From the NCBI GenBank assembly GCA_934746715.1, contig CAKVFI010000001.1:1-64000 (forward strand): a stretch of DNA of 64,000 nt. The letters run 5' to 3'. The notes under the pieces are model-generated. The model did no database searches. It saw only the letters and a list, made by a program, of their open reading frames with translations, and was not told the DNA's origin. This DNA is from an uncultured Clostridia bacterium (GTDB lineage: Bacteria > Bacillota > Clostridia > Christensenellales > UBA1242). Positions 1-9,536 of the stretch are shown piece by piece; the stretch's first letter is position 1, and the number at the start of each line of letters is the position of its first letter. Made by a program: the position numbers and the translations under genes.

Positions 1-58
1 AAAATGTTACAGCTGATGTGATAACTACCTTTGTACTTTTCTTTGTCATTTTTATCAT
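1..58 (-). CDS. N-terminus of an unidentified gene cut by the window edge
   Basis: Only about 19 codons are present, reading leftwards off the window. The start ATG at 58 is preceded by a good ribosome site (GGAGAGGG, six bases upstream). The visible residues begin MIKMTKKSTKVV and run into a short hydrophobic stretch (VVITSAVTF). A basic start followed by hydrophobic residues would fit a signal peptide of an exported or surface protein, but too little is visible to name a family. A second in-frame ATG at 49 is possible, but it fits the ribosome site less well. Confidence 0.5.
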   Translation of the reverse strand, partial: MIKMTKKSTKVVITSAVTF

Positions 59-550
59 AATCGTCCCTCTCCAATTACATGATGCTTTTTTAATGCCAAA
101 TTCTACTTGCTATTTGTTATTTATAGTATAAACTATATCGCAAAAAAAACAAAGCGTTTTTAACAATTTTAAACAAAATTTTACAAAACCAGAAGCTTGT
201 TTTTGTTGGACAAAAATTTAACAAAAAAATAGCGAAAAATAAATTAAAATTTTCAGTACAAAAATAGTGCAAAAAAGTTAAAAAATTTTAAAAAAATTAA
301 AAATTTATTTTTCATGAATTTTGTCTAAAAAAATTAAAAAAATATCAAAAAATGGTAAATTTTACTGTATTTTTGCGTTATTTTGTGCTATTTTTTTAAT
401 TTTTAAAATTTTTTTTGCAACTTTTATGCAAAAACAAATCAAAATAAAATACCATAAATAATCAAAAAAAATTAATTAAAAAGCGTAATAATTTTTTTGT
501 TTTTTTGATGTTTAAAATTACAAATAAAAACAACAAGAATTTTAAAAAAT
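59..550. other. Long AT-rich intergenic stretch; weak promoter only
   Basis: No credible gene is seen. The one open frame here (462-671 on plus) is a run of Phe, Leu, Ile and Lys codons in low-complexity AT sequence and has no ribosome site. For the leftward edge gene, a possible minus-strand promoter has -10 TATACT (complement of 125-130) and -35 TTGTTT (complement of 147-152) with 16 bp spacing. The rest is poly-A/T tracts. Confidence 0.35.
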
Positions 551-599
551 AAAAATAAAAAAAGAGCATGATAACAAACAATAAATTTATCACACTCTT
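551..599 (-). terminator. Rho-independent terminator of the comM-to-trxA operon
   Basis: Read on the minus strand: a 13-bp stem (587-599 pairing with 562-574, with two G-U pairs), a 12-base loop, then a T-rich run. It lies 45 bases after the trxA stop and closes the long leftward operon. Confidence 0.75.
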
Positions 600-643
600 A
601 AAAAATTTTTTAATTAAAATTATAATCACCAATTTGTTTAAAA

Positions 644-970
644 TTAGTCTTCTATTTTTGCATTTTTGCAATTTTCTATAAAACTTTCAATATCATCAGC
701 AGAGCATAATCCAACCATGCTATCAACCTTTTTGCCGGCTTTAAAACACACAATTGTTGGCACACTAAAAATGCGATAACGTTTTGCAATTTCTTCACTA
801 TCATCAATGTCCAAATTGTAAAATTTTACATCCTTCATTTTTTCACAAACACGCTCCAAAATAGGTTTCAACATTCGGCATGGCATGCACCATGTTGCAG
901 AAAAATCAACTACGGTTAATTGATTTGAATTGATAGTTTCATCAAACTTTTCAGTTTTTAATTGTTCCAT
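644..970 (-). CDS. trxA: Thioredoxin with unusual WCMPC active site
   Basis: A 108-residue cytoplasmic thioredoxin, a disulfide reductase for protein substrates. The fold is clear: the strand VVDFSATWCMPCR at about 20-32 carries the redox cysteines, and the cis-proline motif SVPTI follows near residue 73. The length is normal for the family. The active site reads WCMPC; classical thioredoxins have WCGPC, and a change in these two inner residues usually shifts redox potential or partner preference. It is the last gene of the leftward operon, 12 bases after tcdA and followed by a terminator. Start ATG at 970 has an upstream GAGGAGA. No thioredoxin reductase is visible in the window, so its reductant is unknown. 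The family assignment is secure; a specialised role is only inference. Confidence 0.93.
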   Translation of the reverse strand: MEQLKTEKFDETINSNQLTVVDFSATWCMPCRMLKPILERVCEKMKDVKFYNLDIDDSEEIAKRYRIFSVPTIVCFKAGKKVDSMVGLCSADDIESFIENCKNAKIED

Positions 971-982
971 AATCTCTCCTCA

Positions 983-1669
983 TTAATTGACAATTTTTGT
1001 AATTACTTTGGCGACAATTGTTCCAGCCATCATCACTGGATAGTATACCACGCTTGCAACAGTTTTGCAATCAAATTTTGTTGCTTTTTGTTTAGTGTAA
1101 CAAACATCCAATTTTTTTATTCGATTTTCAGCACAATATTTTCGCAAAATTTTTGCAATTGGGTCGTAACTTGTTTTTGATATATCCGCAATTTCAAATT
1201 GAGGAATTTCATTATATCTATTGCCCGCTCCCATGGAACAAATTATATAAGTTCCATTTTTTTTAGCTTGTGATATGAGATGTTTTTTTGCCTTAATATC
1301 ATCAATGCAATCTATGATTATATCAAACGCCCCTAAATCAATTTTGCTATTTTCGTCATACTTTTCTGCCAATGCTGTTATGTTAGCATTTGGATTTATA
1401 TTTAACAATTGTTTTTTCATTTCCTCAACTTTCAAATTACCCACATTTGAAACATTTGCGACCAATTGACGATTTATATTTGTTATATCAATCTTGTCAA
1501 AATCAACAATCGTTAAATTTGAAATGCCAGAGCGCACCAAAAAGTTACACACAGCAGAGCCCACCCCGCCCGTACCAAAAACTATGATGCGAGTGGAAAC
1601 AAGTTTTTTTACCTGTTCTTGGTTTAGCATCAACATAAATCTTTTTAAAAATTCTAAATCAGTTGTCAT
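983..1669 (-). CDS. tcdA: tRNA threonylcarbamoyladenosine dehydratase, ThiF/E1-like (TcdA/CsdL)
   Basis: A 228-residue ThiF/MoeB/E1-fold ATP-dependent enzyme. The nucleotide-binding glycine motif GTGGVGSAV is at about 32-40, the acidic strand VDFDKID and NINRQ follow, and DCIDD is near residue 117. Within this superfamily the pattern fits TcdA, which cyclises t6A to ct6A at tRNA position 37. It is shorter than the E. coli protein (about 270 residues), as in many Clostridia. It lies five bases after hslU and before trxA. A general sulfur-carrier adenylyltransferase (MoeB/ThiF) is the main alternative. That is less likely because no ThiS/MoaD partner or C-terminal rhodanese domain is seen here. 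Confidence 0.82.
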   Translation of the reverse strand: MTTDLEFLKRFMLMLNQEQVKKLVSTRIIVFGTGGVGSAVCNFLVRSGISNLTIVDFDKIDITNINRQLVANVSNVGNLKVEEMKKQLLNINPNANITALAEKYDENSKIDLGAFDIIIDCIDDIKAKKHLISQAKKNGTYIICSMGAGNRYNEIPQFEIADISKTSYDPIAKILRKYCAENRIKKLDVCYTKQKATKFDCKTVASVVYYPVMMAGTIVAKVITKIVN

Positions 1670-1674
1670 AAGTT

Positions 1675-2991
1675 TTACAGAACATATTTTTTAAAGTCAT
1701 GCGTATGAATAATAGAGTTCATTGTGTTAAGAACAAACGGCTTGTCTATTTTAACTTTTACCATTGGATTGTTATCGCTTGCATTAAATGAAATATCTTC
1801 CAACAAAAGTTCCATGATTGTTTGCAAACGACGAGCGCCAATATTTTCATTTGTTTCATTTTCATCTGCTGCCAACTCTGCTATAGCATCAATTGCATCA
1901 TCAGTAAACTCCAAATCCACATTGTCAACGCGCAACAATTCTTGATATTGTTTGATGAGTGCATTTTGTGGAATTGTTAAAATCTTTTTAAAATCATCTT
2001 TTGTTAAACTATCAAGTTCAACTATAACTGGAAAACGTCCTTGAAGTTCCGGAATCAAATCACTAACACTGGCAATATGGAAAGCACCAGCAGCAATAAA
2101 AAGTATATGGTCAGTGTGAACTACACCATATTTTGTATTAACAACACTACCTTCAACAATAGGCAAGATATCACGTTGAACACCTTCACGTGAAACATCT
2201 TGACCGTTATTTTTCTTTGCAGCAATTTTGTCAATTTCATCAATAAAGATAATACCTTGTTGTTCTGCTCGATAAATAGCTTCTTTATTAACAGCGTCTG
2301 GGTCAATAAGTTTGTCACATTCTTCATTAAGCAGCAATTCACGAGCACGCTCAACAGTCATCTTTTTTAATTTGCGAGGTGGCTTGATGATTCCGCCCAT
2401 AATTTGACCGATATTAATTTCTGCCCCAATTCCATCCATAAGATTCATTTGTTGAGGTTCATCTTTAACATCAACATCAATTATGTCTTTATCATACTTG
2501 CCAGCCTTATAGTTTGCATAAAATTCTGCACGGAAATTTTCTGTATCAACATCTTCTGGTTTTAAACTCTTTTTGATTGGATACAAAATATCTGTGATTT
2601 TTTTGTCTACTACAGCTGTTGCTTTATCTTTAATTTTTTCAGTTTGCTCTTGGCGAACAATACGCACTGCAACACCGACCAAATCTCTAATCATGCTTTC
2701 AACGTCGCGGCCAACATAACCAACTTCGGTATATTTTGTTGCCTCAACTTTAACAAAAGGAGCATTAACAAGTTTTGCAAGCCTACGTGCTATTTCTGTT
2801 TTGCCAACACCTGTTGGCCCTTTTAATATGATGTTTTTTGGTGTAATTTCTTCACTGATAGCCTTGTCCAATTTACTGCGACGATAACGATTGCGCAAAC
2901 AAATTGCAACAGCTCGTTTTGCTTTTGCTTGACCGATAATATAATTATCCAAATTGTTTACAATTTCTTTGCAGGTCATAATTTCACTCAT
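1675..2991 (-). CDS. hslU: ATP-dependent protease ATPase subunit HslU (ClpY)
   Basis: A 438-residue AAA+ unfoldase that feeds substrates into the HslV proteolytic chamber. Walker A is GPTGVGKTEI, Walker B is IIFIDEIDK, and the sensor/arginine region GARRL lies near the C-terminus. The intermediate domain between the Walker motifs is present, and the C-terminus ends DFKKYVL, where the HslV-docking tail belongs. An open frame extends 57 bases further upstream, but ATG 2991 is preferred: GAGGAGG lies six bases before it, and this ribosome site is formed by the last codons of hslV. Homologues also start here (MSEIMTCKEIV). Order is trmFO-hslV-hslU, as in Bacillus, but the usual codY does not follow. 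Confidence 0.95.
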   Translation of the reverse strand: MSEIMTCKEIVNNLDNYIIGQAKAKRAVAICLRNRYRRSKLDKAISEEITPKNIILKGPTGVGKTEIARRLAKLVNAPFVKVEATKYTEVGYVGRDVESMIRDLVGVAVRIVRQEQTEKIKDKATAVVDKKITDILYPIKKSLKPEDVDTENFRAEFYANYKAGKYDKDIIDVDVKDEPQQMNLMDGIGAEINIGQIMGGIIKPPRKLKKMTVERARELLLNEECDKLIDPDAVNKEAIYRAEQQGIIFIDEIDKIAAKKNNGQDVSREGVQRDILPIVEGSVVNTKYGVVHTDHILFIAAGAFHIASVSDLIPELQGRFPVIVELDSLTKDDFKKILTIPQNALIKQYQELLRVDNVDLEFTDDAIDAIAELAADENETNENIGARRLQTIMELLLEDISFNASDNNPMVKVKIDKPFVLNTMNSIIHTHDFKKYVL

Positions 2992-2992
2992 A

Positions 2993-3526
2993 TTAAACCT
3001 CCTCAACAACAAAATTATTGTTTGTAAACACACAAATTTCACTTGCAATTTCCATTGCCTTTAAAGCAATTGATTTTGCATCTAAATCTGTGTTTTTAAT
3101 TAACGCCTTTGCTGCAGACAAAGCATAATTGCCGCCACTGCCAATTGCACAAATACCATCATCAGGTTCAATAACATCACCCATGCTGGAAAGGATTAAT
3201 AAAGTGTCCTTATCCGCAACTATCATAAGTGCTTCAGCATTGTTATGCCCTTGGCTACGAATATTTTTTGCATACTCAACAGCACTACGCATTAAACTTC
3301 CGCTATATTTGTTTAATAACTTTTCAAATTCTTCACACATTGCGAAGGCATCAGCAGTTCCGCCAGCAAAACCCACAACAACTTTGCCATCAAAAAGACG
3401 ACGCACCTTATGTGCTGTGCTTTTAAATATAACTTGTTGCCCCATTGTTACTTGCCCGTCTCCTGCAACAACAGTTTTGCCGTTGCGTTTAACCGCAACA
3501 ATGGTTGTACCTCTAAATTGTTCCAA
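2993..3526 (-). CDS. hslV: ATP-dependent protease catalytic subunit HslV (ClpQ)
   Basis: A 177-residue N-terminal-nucleophile peptidase of the proteasome family, forming the proteolytic core of the HslUV complex. The catalytic threonine lies in the N-terminal FRGTTIVAV, which is exposed after loss of the first residues; it is followed by the typical AGDGQVTMG and the glycine-rich GFAGGTAD. Length is normal. It starts two bases from the trmFO stop region and its stop codon abuts the hslU ribosome site, so the two subunits are translationally coupled. The recombinase gene xerC, which sits between trmFO and hslV in Bacillus, is absent. Confidence 0.95.
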   Translation of the reverse strand: MEQFRGTTIVAVKRNGKTVVAGDGQVTMGQQVIFKSTAHKVRRLFDGKVVVGFAGGTADAFAMCEEFEKLLNKYSGSLMRSAVEYAKNIRSQGHNNAEALMIVADKDTLLILSSMGDVIEPDDGICAIGSGGNYALSAAKALIKNTDLDAKSIALKAMEIASEICVFTNNNFVVEEV

Positions 3527-3528
3527 TT

Positions 3529-4836
3529 TTAATTCTCCTTTAATATTTTTAGTTTTTCATCAATTTCAGCAAGTGAGCGCACTCGATATTGCTTGTTTCG
3601 TTCAGCTTTATCTCTCATATTTATTGGATTCAAAACTCCATAATTTGCATTAATTGGTTGAAAATGTGCTGTGTTTGCATTAACAAGATAATTGTACATT
3701 CCTCCAATAATTGTGTTTGCTGAAAAGTTGATTAATGGTTGATTTTTTAACATTCTGTCAGCATTTATTGCGCAATACAAACCGCTTGCAATGCTTTCAA
3801 CATACCCTTCCACTCCAGAAAGTTGACCTGCAATAAATATATTATTGTCATTTTTCAATCTAGAATACTCGTCCAAACAAGATGGAAAGTTGACAAAATG
3901 ATTTGTGTGCATAACACCATAGCGCAAAAATTGAGCATTTTCTAACCCCGGAATGAGGCGAAAAACACGTTTTTGTTCTGGAAAGGTTAAATTTGTTTGA
4001 AATCCAACCATATTGAACATTGTAGCACAATTATTTTCTTTTCTCAACTGAACCACAGCATATGGTTTTGAATTATTATGTGGGTTTGTAAAGCCGACTG
4101 GTTTTAATGGTCCAAAGCGAATTGCATCTTCACCACGCGCAGCCATAATTTCAATTGGCATACAACTTTCAAAAATATTGTTCTTTTCAAAATCATGAAG
4201 TTCAACCCTTTGAGCGTTAACAAGTTCAGTGTAAAAATTTAAATATTCTTGCTTGTCCATTGGACAGTTTAAATAATCCGCATCGCCTTTGCCATAACGA
4301 GATGCAAAAAAAGCCTTGTTTAAATCAATGCTTTCCGCATCAATGATTGGTGCAGCAGCATCGTAAAAATAAAAGAACTGTTGCCCTAATTTTGATTGCA
4401 AAGCGTTGCTCATATTTTCTGTTGTAAGAGGCCCTGTTGCAACAATTGTGATAGCGTCAGTTTCAAACTCGCCAACATCTTGACATACAATGTTAATGTT
4501 TTTGTTGCTTTTTAAAAGTGCTGTAATATGCGCCGAAAATTTTTCACGATCAACTGCCAATGCTTGCCCTGCTGGAACTTTGAAATCATAAGCAGTTTTA
4601 ATAAGAGTGCTGCCCAACATCAATAATTCACGCTTGAACAAGCCAGCTGCAGAATTTTCATCATCACTTTTAAAAGAATTGCTGCAAACTATTTCTGCAA
4701 AATTATTTGAATGATGTGCTGGTGTTTTGGCTTTTGTTTTTATCTCAAAAAGATTCACTTTATAGCCTTTGTTTGCCAAATACAATGCAGCTTCACTGCC
4801 AGCCAAGCCAGCGCCAATTATATTAATCTTTAACAT
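3529..4836 (-). CDS. trmFO: Folate-dependent tRNA (uracil-54-C5)-methyltransferase TrmFO
   Basis: A 435-residue flavoprotein making m5U54 in the T-loop of tRNA, with methylenetetrahydrofolate as carbon donor and FAD/NADH. The N-terminal FAD-binding motif IGAGLAGSEAALYL is clear, followed by the family motif CSNSFKSD near residue 55 and a C-terminal SGVEGYVESIASG. An open frame extends upstream, but ATG 4836 gives the normal N-terminus (MLKINIIGAGLAG) and has AAAGG before it. It overlaps the topA stop by 14 bases, the usual topA-trmFO arrangement. Confidence 0.95.
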   Translation of the reverse strand: MLKINIIGAGLAGSEAALYLANKGYKVNLFEIKTKAKTPAHHSNNFAEIVCSNSFKSDDENSAAGLFKRELLMLGSTLIKTAYDFKVPAGQALAVDREKFSAHITALLKSNKNINIVCQDVGEFETDAITIVATGPLTTENMSNALQSKLGQQFFYFYDAAAPIIDAESIDLNKAFFASRYGKGDADYLNCPMDKQEYLNFYTELVNAQRVELHDFEKNNIFESCMPIEIMAARGEDAIRFGPLKPVGFTNPHNNSKPYAVVQLRKENNCATMFNMVGFQTNLTFPEQKRVFRLIPGLENAQFLRYGVMHTNHFVNFPSCLDEYSRLKNDNNIFIAGQLSGVEGYVESIASGLYCAINADRMLKNQPLINFSANTIIGGMYNYLVNANTAHFQPINANYGVLNPINMRDKAERNKQYRVRSLAEIDEKLKILKEN

Positions 4837-6898
4837 AATTACAACCTTTGCCTGAGCATAAAATTGTGATTTTGTTTTTGCCAAATCGTTTGATTAATTG
4901 ACTACCACATTTTGGGCATTTTTCATTCATTGGCAAATCCCATGAAATATAGTCGCACTTTGGATAATTGTTGCACCCAAAAAACAACTTGCCGCGTTTG
5001 CTATATTTTGCGCTAACAACCCCGCCACATTTTGGACAAATGCCAGTTTCCTCAACCTTTACTTCTGGTTCATTTATGTTTTTTGTGTTTTTGCATTGTG
5101 GAAAATTTGAACAAGCCAAAAATTTGCCAAACTTACCGTCACGATAAACCATCATTGAACCGCACTTATCACACTTGATATCACTTGGAACAGGCTCTGA
5201 CTTAACAACATTGACACCCATTTGAGTGCTTGCATAGTCCATGTGCTTTTTAAAATCTTTGTAAAATTCATCAACAATTTGCTGCCACTTGATTTTGCCA
5301 AGTTCAACATCATCAAGTTGTTTTTCCATTTCTGCAGTAAATTTGATGTTCATCACATTTTCAAAGTACTCTTCCAAATACTCTGTAACTTTTATACCCA
5401 ATTCAGTTGGAACAAGGTATTTTTTTTCTGTTTTAATATATTCACGATTAAACAATGTTGATATTGTAGATGCATATGTTGCAGGACGACCAATGCCCTG
5501 GACTTCCATTTCCTTAATAATGGTGTCTTCAGCAAATCTTACTGGTGGTTTTGTAAATTTTTGTTCGCTTGTCAAACTTTCTTTTGCAACAGCTTCGCCT
5601 TCAATTAAATCTGGAATATTTATTCCATTTTTATCTTCATCTTGAACTTTGTAAACTTTTGTGTAACCATCAAAAATCAAAGCTTTGCCAGATGAACGGA
5701 ATTTGTAATCATTTGCTGTAACATCAACTGTTAAACTATCATATTGAGCAAAACTCATTTGGCTTGCAATAAATCGCTTAAACACAAGTGTGTAAAGTTT
5801 TAAATATTGTTCGTCAATTTTGCCTTTTAAATATTCTGGTGTGTATTTTAAATTAATTGGACGGATTGCTTCGTGTGCATCTTGAACATTGTTTTTTGCT
5901 GCAAATTCATTAAACTTGCCTGGGTGATATTTGTCGCCGTAATTATTTAAGATATATTCTTTGGCTGCAAATTGAGCGTCCAAACTAACACGAGTGGAGT
6001 CAGTACGGATATATGTTACAAGCGCAGTTTTGCCCTCGCCCGCAATCATAACACCTTCATAAAGCGTTTGAGCACACTTTGTGTAACTGCCTGATGTCAT
6101 TTTAAGTTTTTTGATTGCATCTTGTTGCAATGTGCTGGTTGTGTATGGTGCTGGTGGTTTGCTGTAAGCCACTTTGCGGTCAACTGAACTAACTTTAAAC
6201 TCTGCATTTTCTGTTTCTGCCAAAACTTTGTCTGCCACTTCTTTGTTTGACACTTCAAACTTTTTGTCTTTATATTGAATCAATTCTGCTTTAAATGATT
6301 GTTCACCTTTTTTTAAGTTTGCAAAAATGTTCCAGTATTCAACTGGCACAAAATTTTGAATTGCTTTTTCACGGTCTACAATAAGTTTGAGAGTTACAGA
6401 TTGAACACGACCAGCGGACAATTTGCCACGAATTTTTTTGCTTAAAAGTGGGCTTAATTGATAACCCATTATGCGGTCAAGCACACGGCGACCTTGTTGA
6501 GCATTAACCAAATCATAATTGATTGGTTTTGGGTTTGCTATACTTTCATTAACCACCTTTTTGCTGATTTCGTTAAAAGCAGTGCGCACCAAAGCATCTT
6601 TATCAAGCCCCAAGATTGTTGACAAATGCCAAGCGATTGCTTCCCCCTCCCTATCCGGGTCGGTTGCAAGATAAACGGCATCTGCTTTGCTTGCCAAGCG
6701 TTTAAGTTCCGCCACCAAAGCCTTTTTGTCTGGAATAATTTCATATGTAGGCTCGTAATTGTGTTCTAGGTCAATTGCAAAACTTTTTGCAGGCAAATCG
6801 CGAACATGACCTTTGGTTGGAAAAACAATATACTCATCTCCCAAATACTTTTTTATACTGTCTCGCTTACCAGGACCTTCTATTAATACTAACTTCAT
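4823..6898 (-). CDS. topA: DNA topoisomerase I
   Basis: A 691-residue type IA topoisomerase that relaxes negative supercoils. The Toprim domain opens with LVLIEGPGKRDSIKKYL and carries DPDREGEAIAW (metal site, about 81-91). The active-site tyrosine lies in TYIRTDSTR near residue 298. Three C-terminal four-cysteine zinc ribbons follow (C-x2-C pairs at roughly 575-600, 620-645 and 668-690), as in Bacillus TopA. Start ATG 6898 is chosen over the adjacent TTG at 6901 because AGGAG lies five bases before the ATG. It sits between dprA and trmFO. Confidence 0.96.
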   Translation of the reverse strand: MKLVLIEGPGKRDSIKKYLGDEYIVFPTKGHVRDLPAKSFAIDLEHNYEPTYEIIPDKKALVAELKRLASKADAVYLATDPDREGEAIAWHLSTILGLDKDALVRTAFNEISKKVVNESIANPKPINYDLVNAQQGRRVLDRIMGYQLSPLLSKKIRGKLSAGRVQSVTLKLIVDREKAIQNFVPVEYWNIFANLKKGEQSFKAELIQYKDKKFEVSNKEVADKVLAETENAEFKVSSVDRKVAYSKPPAPYTTSTLQQDAIKKLKMTSGSYTKCAQTLYEGVMIAGEGKTALVTYIRTDSTRVSLDAQFAAKEYILNNYGDKYHPGKFNEFAAKNNVQDAHEAIRPINLKYTPEYLKGKIDEQYLKLYTLVFKRFIASQMSFAQYDSLTVDVTANDYKFRSSGKALIFDGYTKVYKVQDEDKNGINIPDLIEGEAVAKESLTSEQKFTKPPVRFAEDTIIKEMEVQGIGRPATYASTISTLFNREYIKTEKKYLVPTELGIKVTEYLEEYFENVMNIKFTAEMEKQLDDVELGKIKWQQIVDEFYKDFKKHMDYASTQMGVNVVKSEPVPSDIKCDKCGSMMVYRDGKFGKFLACSNFPQCKNTKNINEPEVKVEETGICPKCGGVVSAKYSKRGKLFFGCNNYPKCDYISWDLPMNEKCPKCGSQLIKRFGKNKITILCSGKGCNYVKD

Positions 6899-6906
6899 CA
6901 AATCTC

Positions 6907-7983
6907 CTATGCCATTATATAACTGTTATTTGCAAGTTTATACACCAATCCGTCAAGTTCCAACTCTAACAAAATAGAATTCAGTTCGCCAACAGACAAT
7001 TTGGTGTAGTCTGCAATTTCTTGAAATGTCTTTTTTTCAAACTGGATATAATCTATAACAATTTGATGTTTAATGTCAAGTTGAATTGCCGGACTTTTTT
7101 TCTTTTGCGGTTTTATGTTAAAGTTTGCCAAAACATCTTCTGCAGACAAAGTTATTTTTGCTTCACCTTTTAAAATTAACTTATTGCAACCCTTTGAGTA
7201 TGGTGCATTAATTCTTCCCGGTACTGCAAACACTTTGCGTTTAAAATTATATGCATAATTGCAAGTTGTGAGTGAACCGCTTTTTTCGGCGGCTTCTGTT
7301 ACCACCGTTGCCATGCTTAATCCTGCTATTATCCTGTTTCTTATAGGAAAAAGGTATGCTGATGGTTGTGTACATGGGCTTGATTCTGTTATAACCAAAT
7401 TGTCAACTACCAATTTGTTAAACAAAGCATGATTGCTTGCTGGATACACATGATATAACCCACCAGCTAAAACTGCAATAGTTGCCCCATGATTTTCCAA
7501 CACTGTTTCGTGTGCAAGAGTGTCTACTCCAACAGCCATGCCAGAAACAATAGTGAGCCCCGCTTGAGATAATTCTTTTGCATATTCTTTTGTTGTAACA
7601 ACACCATATTCAGTTGGCTTTCTACTGCCAACAATTGAAAAGCAACTTGTGTTTAACAACTGCATGTTACCTTTACAATACAAGCATAAAGGTGGATTAT
7701 CTATTTTTTTTAATTGGCTTGGATAACGTTTGTCAAAAATTGTAACAAATTCTATATCATCGCTTGAAAATTCATATAATATCTTGCTAAATTCCAATTC
7801 GTCTAAACAATGGCTCATTTTTGAAAAATCTTCCTCTGTTAAGATTTCTTCAAGCCCTTCTTGATATAAAAAAGAAGATTTGATATCTCTATCTTTAAAA
7901 ATATCAACCAATTTTTTCTTTTTTGCGTAACTTAATGTTGGAAACATGTCCAACCATAATATATTTTTGTCGTTAACTGTCAT
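6907..7983 (-). CDS. dprA: DNA-processing protein DprA (Smf)
   Basis: A 358-residue protein that binds incoming single-stranded DNA during natural transformation and loads RecA. The Rossmann-like core shows GSRKPTEYG, the SGMAVGVD loop with AHE, and NRIIAGLS. The C-terminal winged helix (about 300-355) is also present. Start and comM stop share the TAATG sequence at 7981-7985, so translation is coupled. The dprA-topA order is the conserved Firmicute one. With comM beside it, this suggests a competence or recombination function, though no com uptake genes are in the window. DprA is also widespread in species not known to be transformable. Confidence 0.95.
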   Translation of the reverse strand: MTVNDKNILWLDMFPTLSYAKKKKLVDIFKDRDIKSSFLYQEGLEEILTEEDFSKMSHCLDELEFSKILYEFSSDDIEFVTIFDKRYPSQLKKIDNPPLCLYCKGNMQLLNTSCFSIVGSRKPTEYGVVTTKEYAKELSQAGLTIVSGMAVGVDTLAHETVLENHGATIAVLAGGLYHVYPASNHALFNKLVVDNLVITESSPCTQPSAYLFPIRNRIIAGLSMATVVTEAAEKSGSLTTCNYAYNFKRKVFAVPGRINAPYSKGCNKLILKGEAKITLSAEDVLANFNIKPQKKKSPAIQLDIKHQIVIDYIQFEKKTFQEIADYTKLSVGELNSILLELELDGLVYKLANNSYIMA

Positions 7984-9515
7984 TATATTGTGTACTTCTT
8001 ATCTAATGAGCGATATTGTATCGCTTCCAAAATATGTGCTTTTTCGATATTTTCTTTTCCGTCTAGGTCTGCAATGGTTCGTGCAACTTTCAAAATGCGA
8101 TTATACGCCCTTGCAGATAAATTCAATTTGCTAAAAGCATGCTCAAGCAAAGCCGTACATTCCTTGTCCAATGCACAATACTTTTTAAATTCTTTTTCAT
8201 TCATTTTGCTGTTGGAATAAATATTACTGCCCTTAAATCTTTCCAATTGAATTTGGCGCGCTTTGTTAACACGTTTTTTTATTTCACTGCTTGGCTCTTC
8301 CAGCTTTGCTGTTGTAAGGTCTTCGTAATTAACACTATCCACTTCAATATGTAAATCAATACGGTCAAGCAATGGTCCACTGATTTTTGAAAGATACTTA
8401 TGAATACTTGCTGGTGTGCATTTACATTCATGTGTGGTACTGCCGTAATAACCACATGGGCAAGGGTTCATGCTTGCCACAAGTATAAAGTTTGCAGGAT
8501 ATTGCACCGTTAAGGCATTGCGTGAAACAGTTATATATCCGTCTTCCATCGGTTGACGCAAAGTTTCAATTGTGTTGCGGTTATACTCTGGCATTTCATC
8601 CAAAAACAAAACACCATTGTGTGCCAAACTTATTTCACCAGGCTTTGCTTTTTGTCCGCCACCAGTGAGTGCTATTAAAGTTGCAGTGTGATGTGGGCTA
8701 CGGAAAGGGCGCTCCACCACTATGCCTTTGTTTAAATCAAGCACACCTGCCACACTATGAATTTTGGTTACTTCCAAACTTTCCTCAAAAGTTAAGTCTG
8801 GCAAAATTGAAGGAAAACATTTTGCAAGCATTGTTTTGCCAGCCCCAGGTGGGCCAATGAGCAAAATGTTGTGTCCGCCTGCGGCAGCAATTTCCATAGC
8901 TCTTTTTGCGCTTGCTTGCCCTTTTACATAAGCAAAATCATGTGAAAAGTGGTGGTCTTTTAAAGCACTTTCAAAAGTTTTGCTTTCTGCTGGTTTTAAT
9001 TCAATTTCACCATTTAAAAATCCAACTGTTTGTTTTAATGTTTTAACTGGAAAAACTTGAATTTGGTCAATGAATGATGCTTCCATTGCATTATCTTCTG
9101 GAATAATAAATTTGTCAAACCCCATTTGCTTTGCGCTGATAAGCATTGGCAAAATGCCATTCAATTTGCGAATTTCACCATTCAAACTTAACTCACCCAA
9201 CACAACATAACCATTAACTGCTTTTTGTGGCAAAATTTCTTGTGCTATAAGCATAGCCAACGCAATGGGAAGGTCATACATACTACCTTCCTTTTTTGTG
9301 TCGGCTGGCGCAAGATTGATTATAACTTTGTTTATTGGATAATTGTAGGTGCTGTTTTTGATTGCTGATTTAACTCTTTCCTTGCTTTCTTTGATTGCAG
9401 TGTCCGCCAAACCAACAACATCATAGCCGGGCAGCCCAGCATTTATGTCTAACTCAATTTCAACGGGATAGCCTGTTATACCTGTCAATCCAAACGAACG
9501 AATTTTTGCTAACAC
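7983..9515 (-). CDS. comM: YifB/ComM-family Mg-chelatase-like AAA ATPase
   Basis: A 510-residue protein: an N-terminal Lon-protease-like fold domain (GLPGYDVVGLAD), a central AAA+ module with Walker A IGPPGAGKTML and Walker B GVLFLDEMPE, and a C-terminal Mg-chelatase domain with MNPCPCG and SGPLLDRID. In proteobacteria ComM is a hexameric helicase driving branch migration during transformation. The GTG start at 9515 is preferred because AGAGGTG precedes it and homologues begin with LAKIRSFGL; the open frame running on to 9566 crosses the predicted promoter. It heads the leftward operon and has a TTGACA/TATATT promoter with a LexA-like box just upstream. Confidence 0.93.
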   Translation of the reverse strand: MLAKIRSFGLTGITGYPVEIELDINAGLPGYDVVGLADTAIKESKERVKSAIKNSTYNYPINKVIINLAPADTKKEGSMYDLPIALAMLIAQEILPQKAVNGYVVLGELSLNGEIRKLNGILPMLISAKQMGFDKFIIPEDNAMEASFIDQIQVFPVKTLKQTVGFLNGEIELKPAESKTFESALKDHHFSHDFAYVKGQASAKRAMEIAAAGGHNILLIGPPGAGKTMLAKCFPSILPDLTFEESLEVTKIHSVAGVLDLNKGIVVERPFRSPHHTATLIALTGGGQKAKPGEISLAHNGVLFLDEMPEYNRNTIETLRQPMEDGYITVSRNALTVQYPANFILVASMNPCPCGYYGSTTHECKCTPASIHKYLSKISGPLLDRIDLHIEVDSVNYEDLTTAKLEEPSSEIKKRVNKARQIQLERFKGSNIYSNSKMNEKEFKKYCALDKECTALLEHAFSKLNLSARAYNRILKVARTIADLDGKENIEKAHILEAIQYRSLDKKYTI

Positions 9516-9536
9516 TTTTTCACCTCTAATATTTGG

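Noticed and set aside
462..671. Plus-strand hydrophobic 69-codon frame in the left spacer
   Set aside because: Low-complexity AT sequence (F, L, K, I runs), no ribosome site, and it overlaps the trxA terminator.
1675..3048. Longer N-terminus for hslU (from 3048)
   Set aside because: It would overlap hslV by 56 bases without a ribosome site; ATG 2991 has GAGGAGG and gives the family N-terminus.
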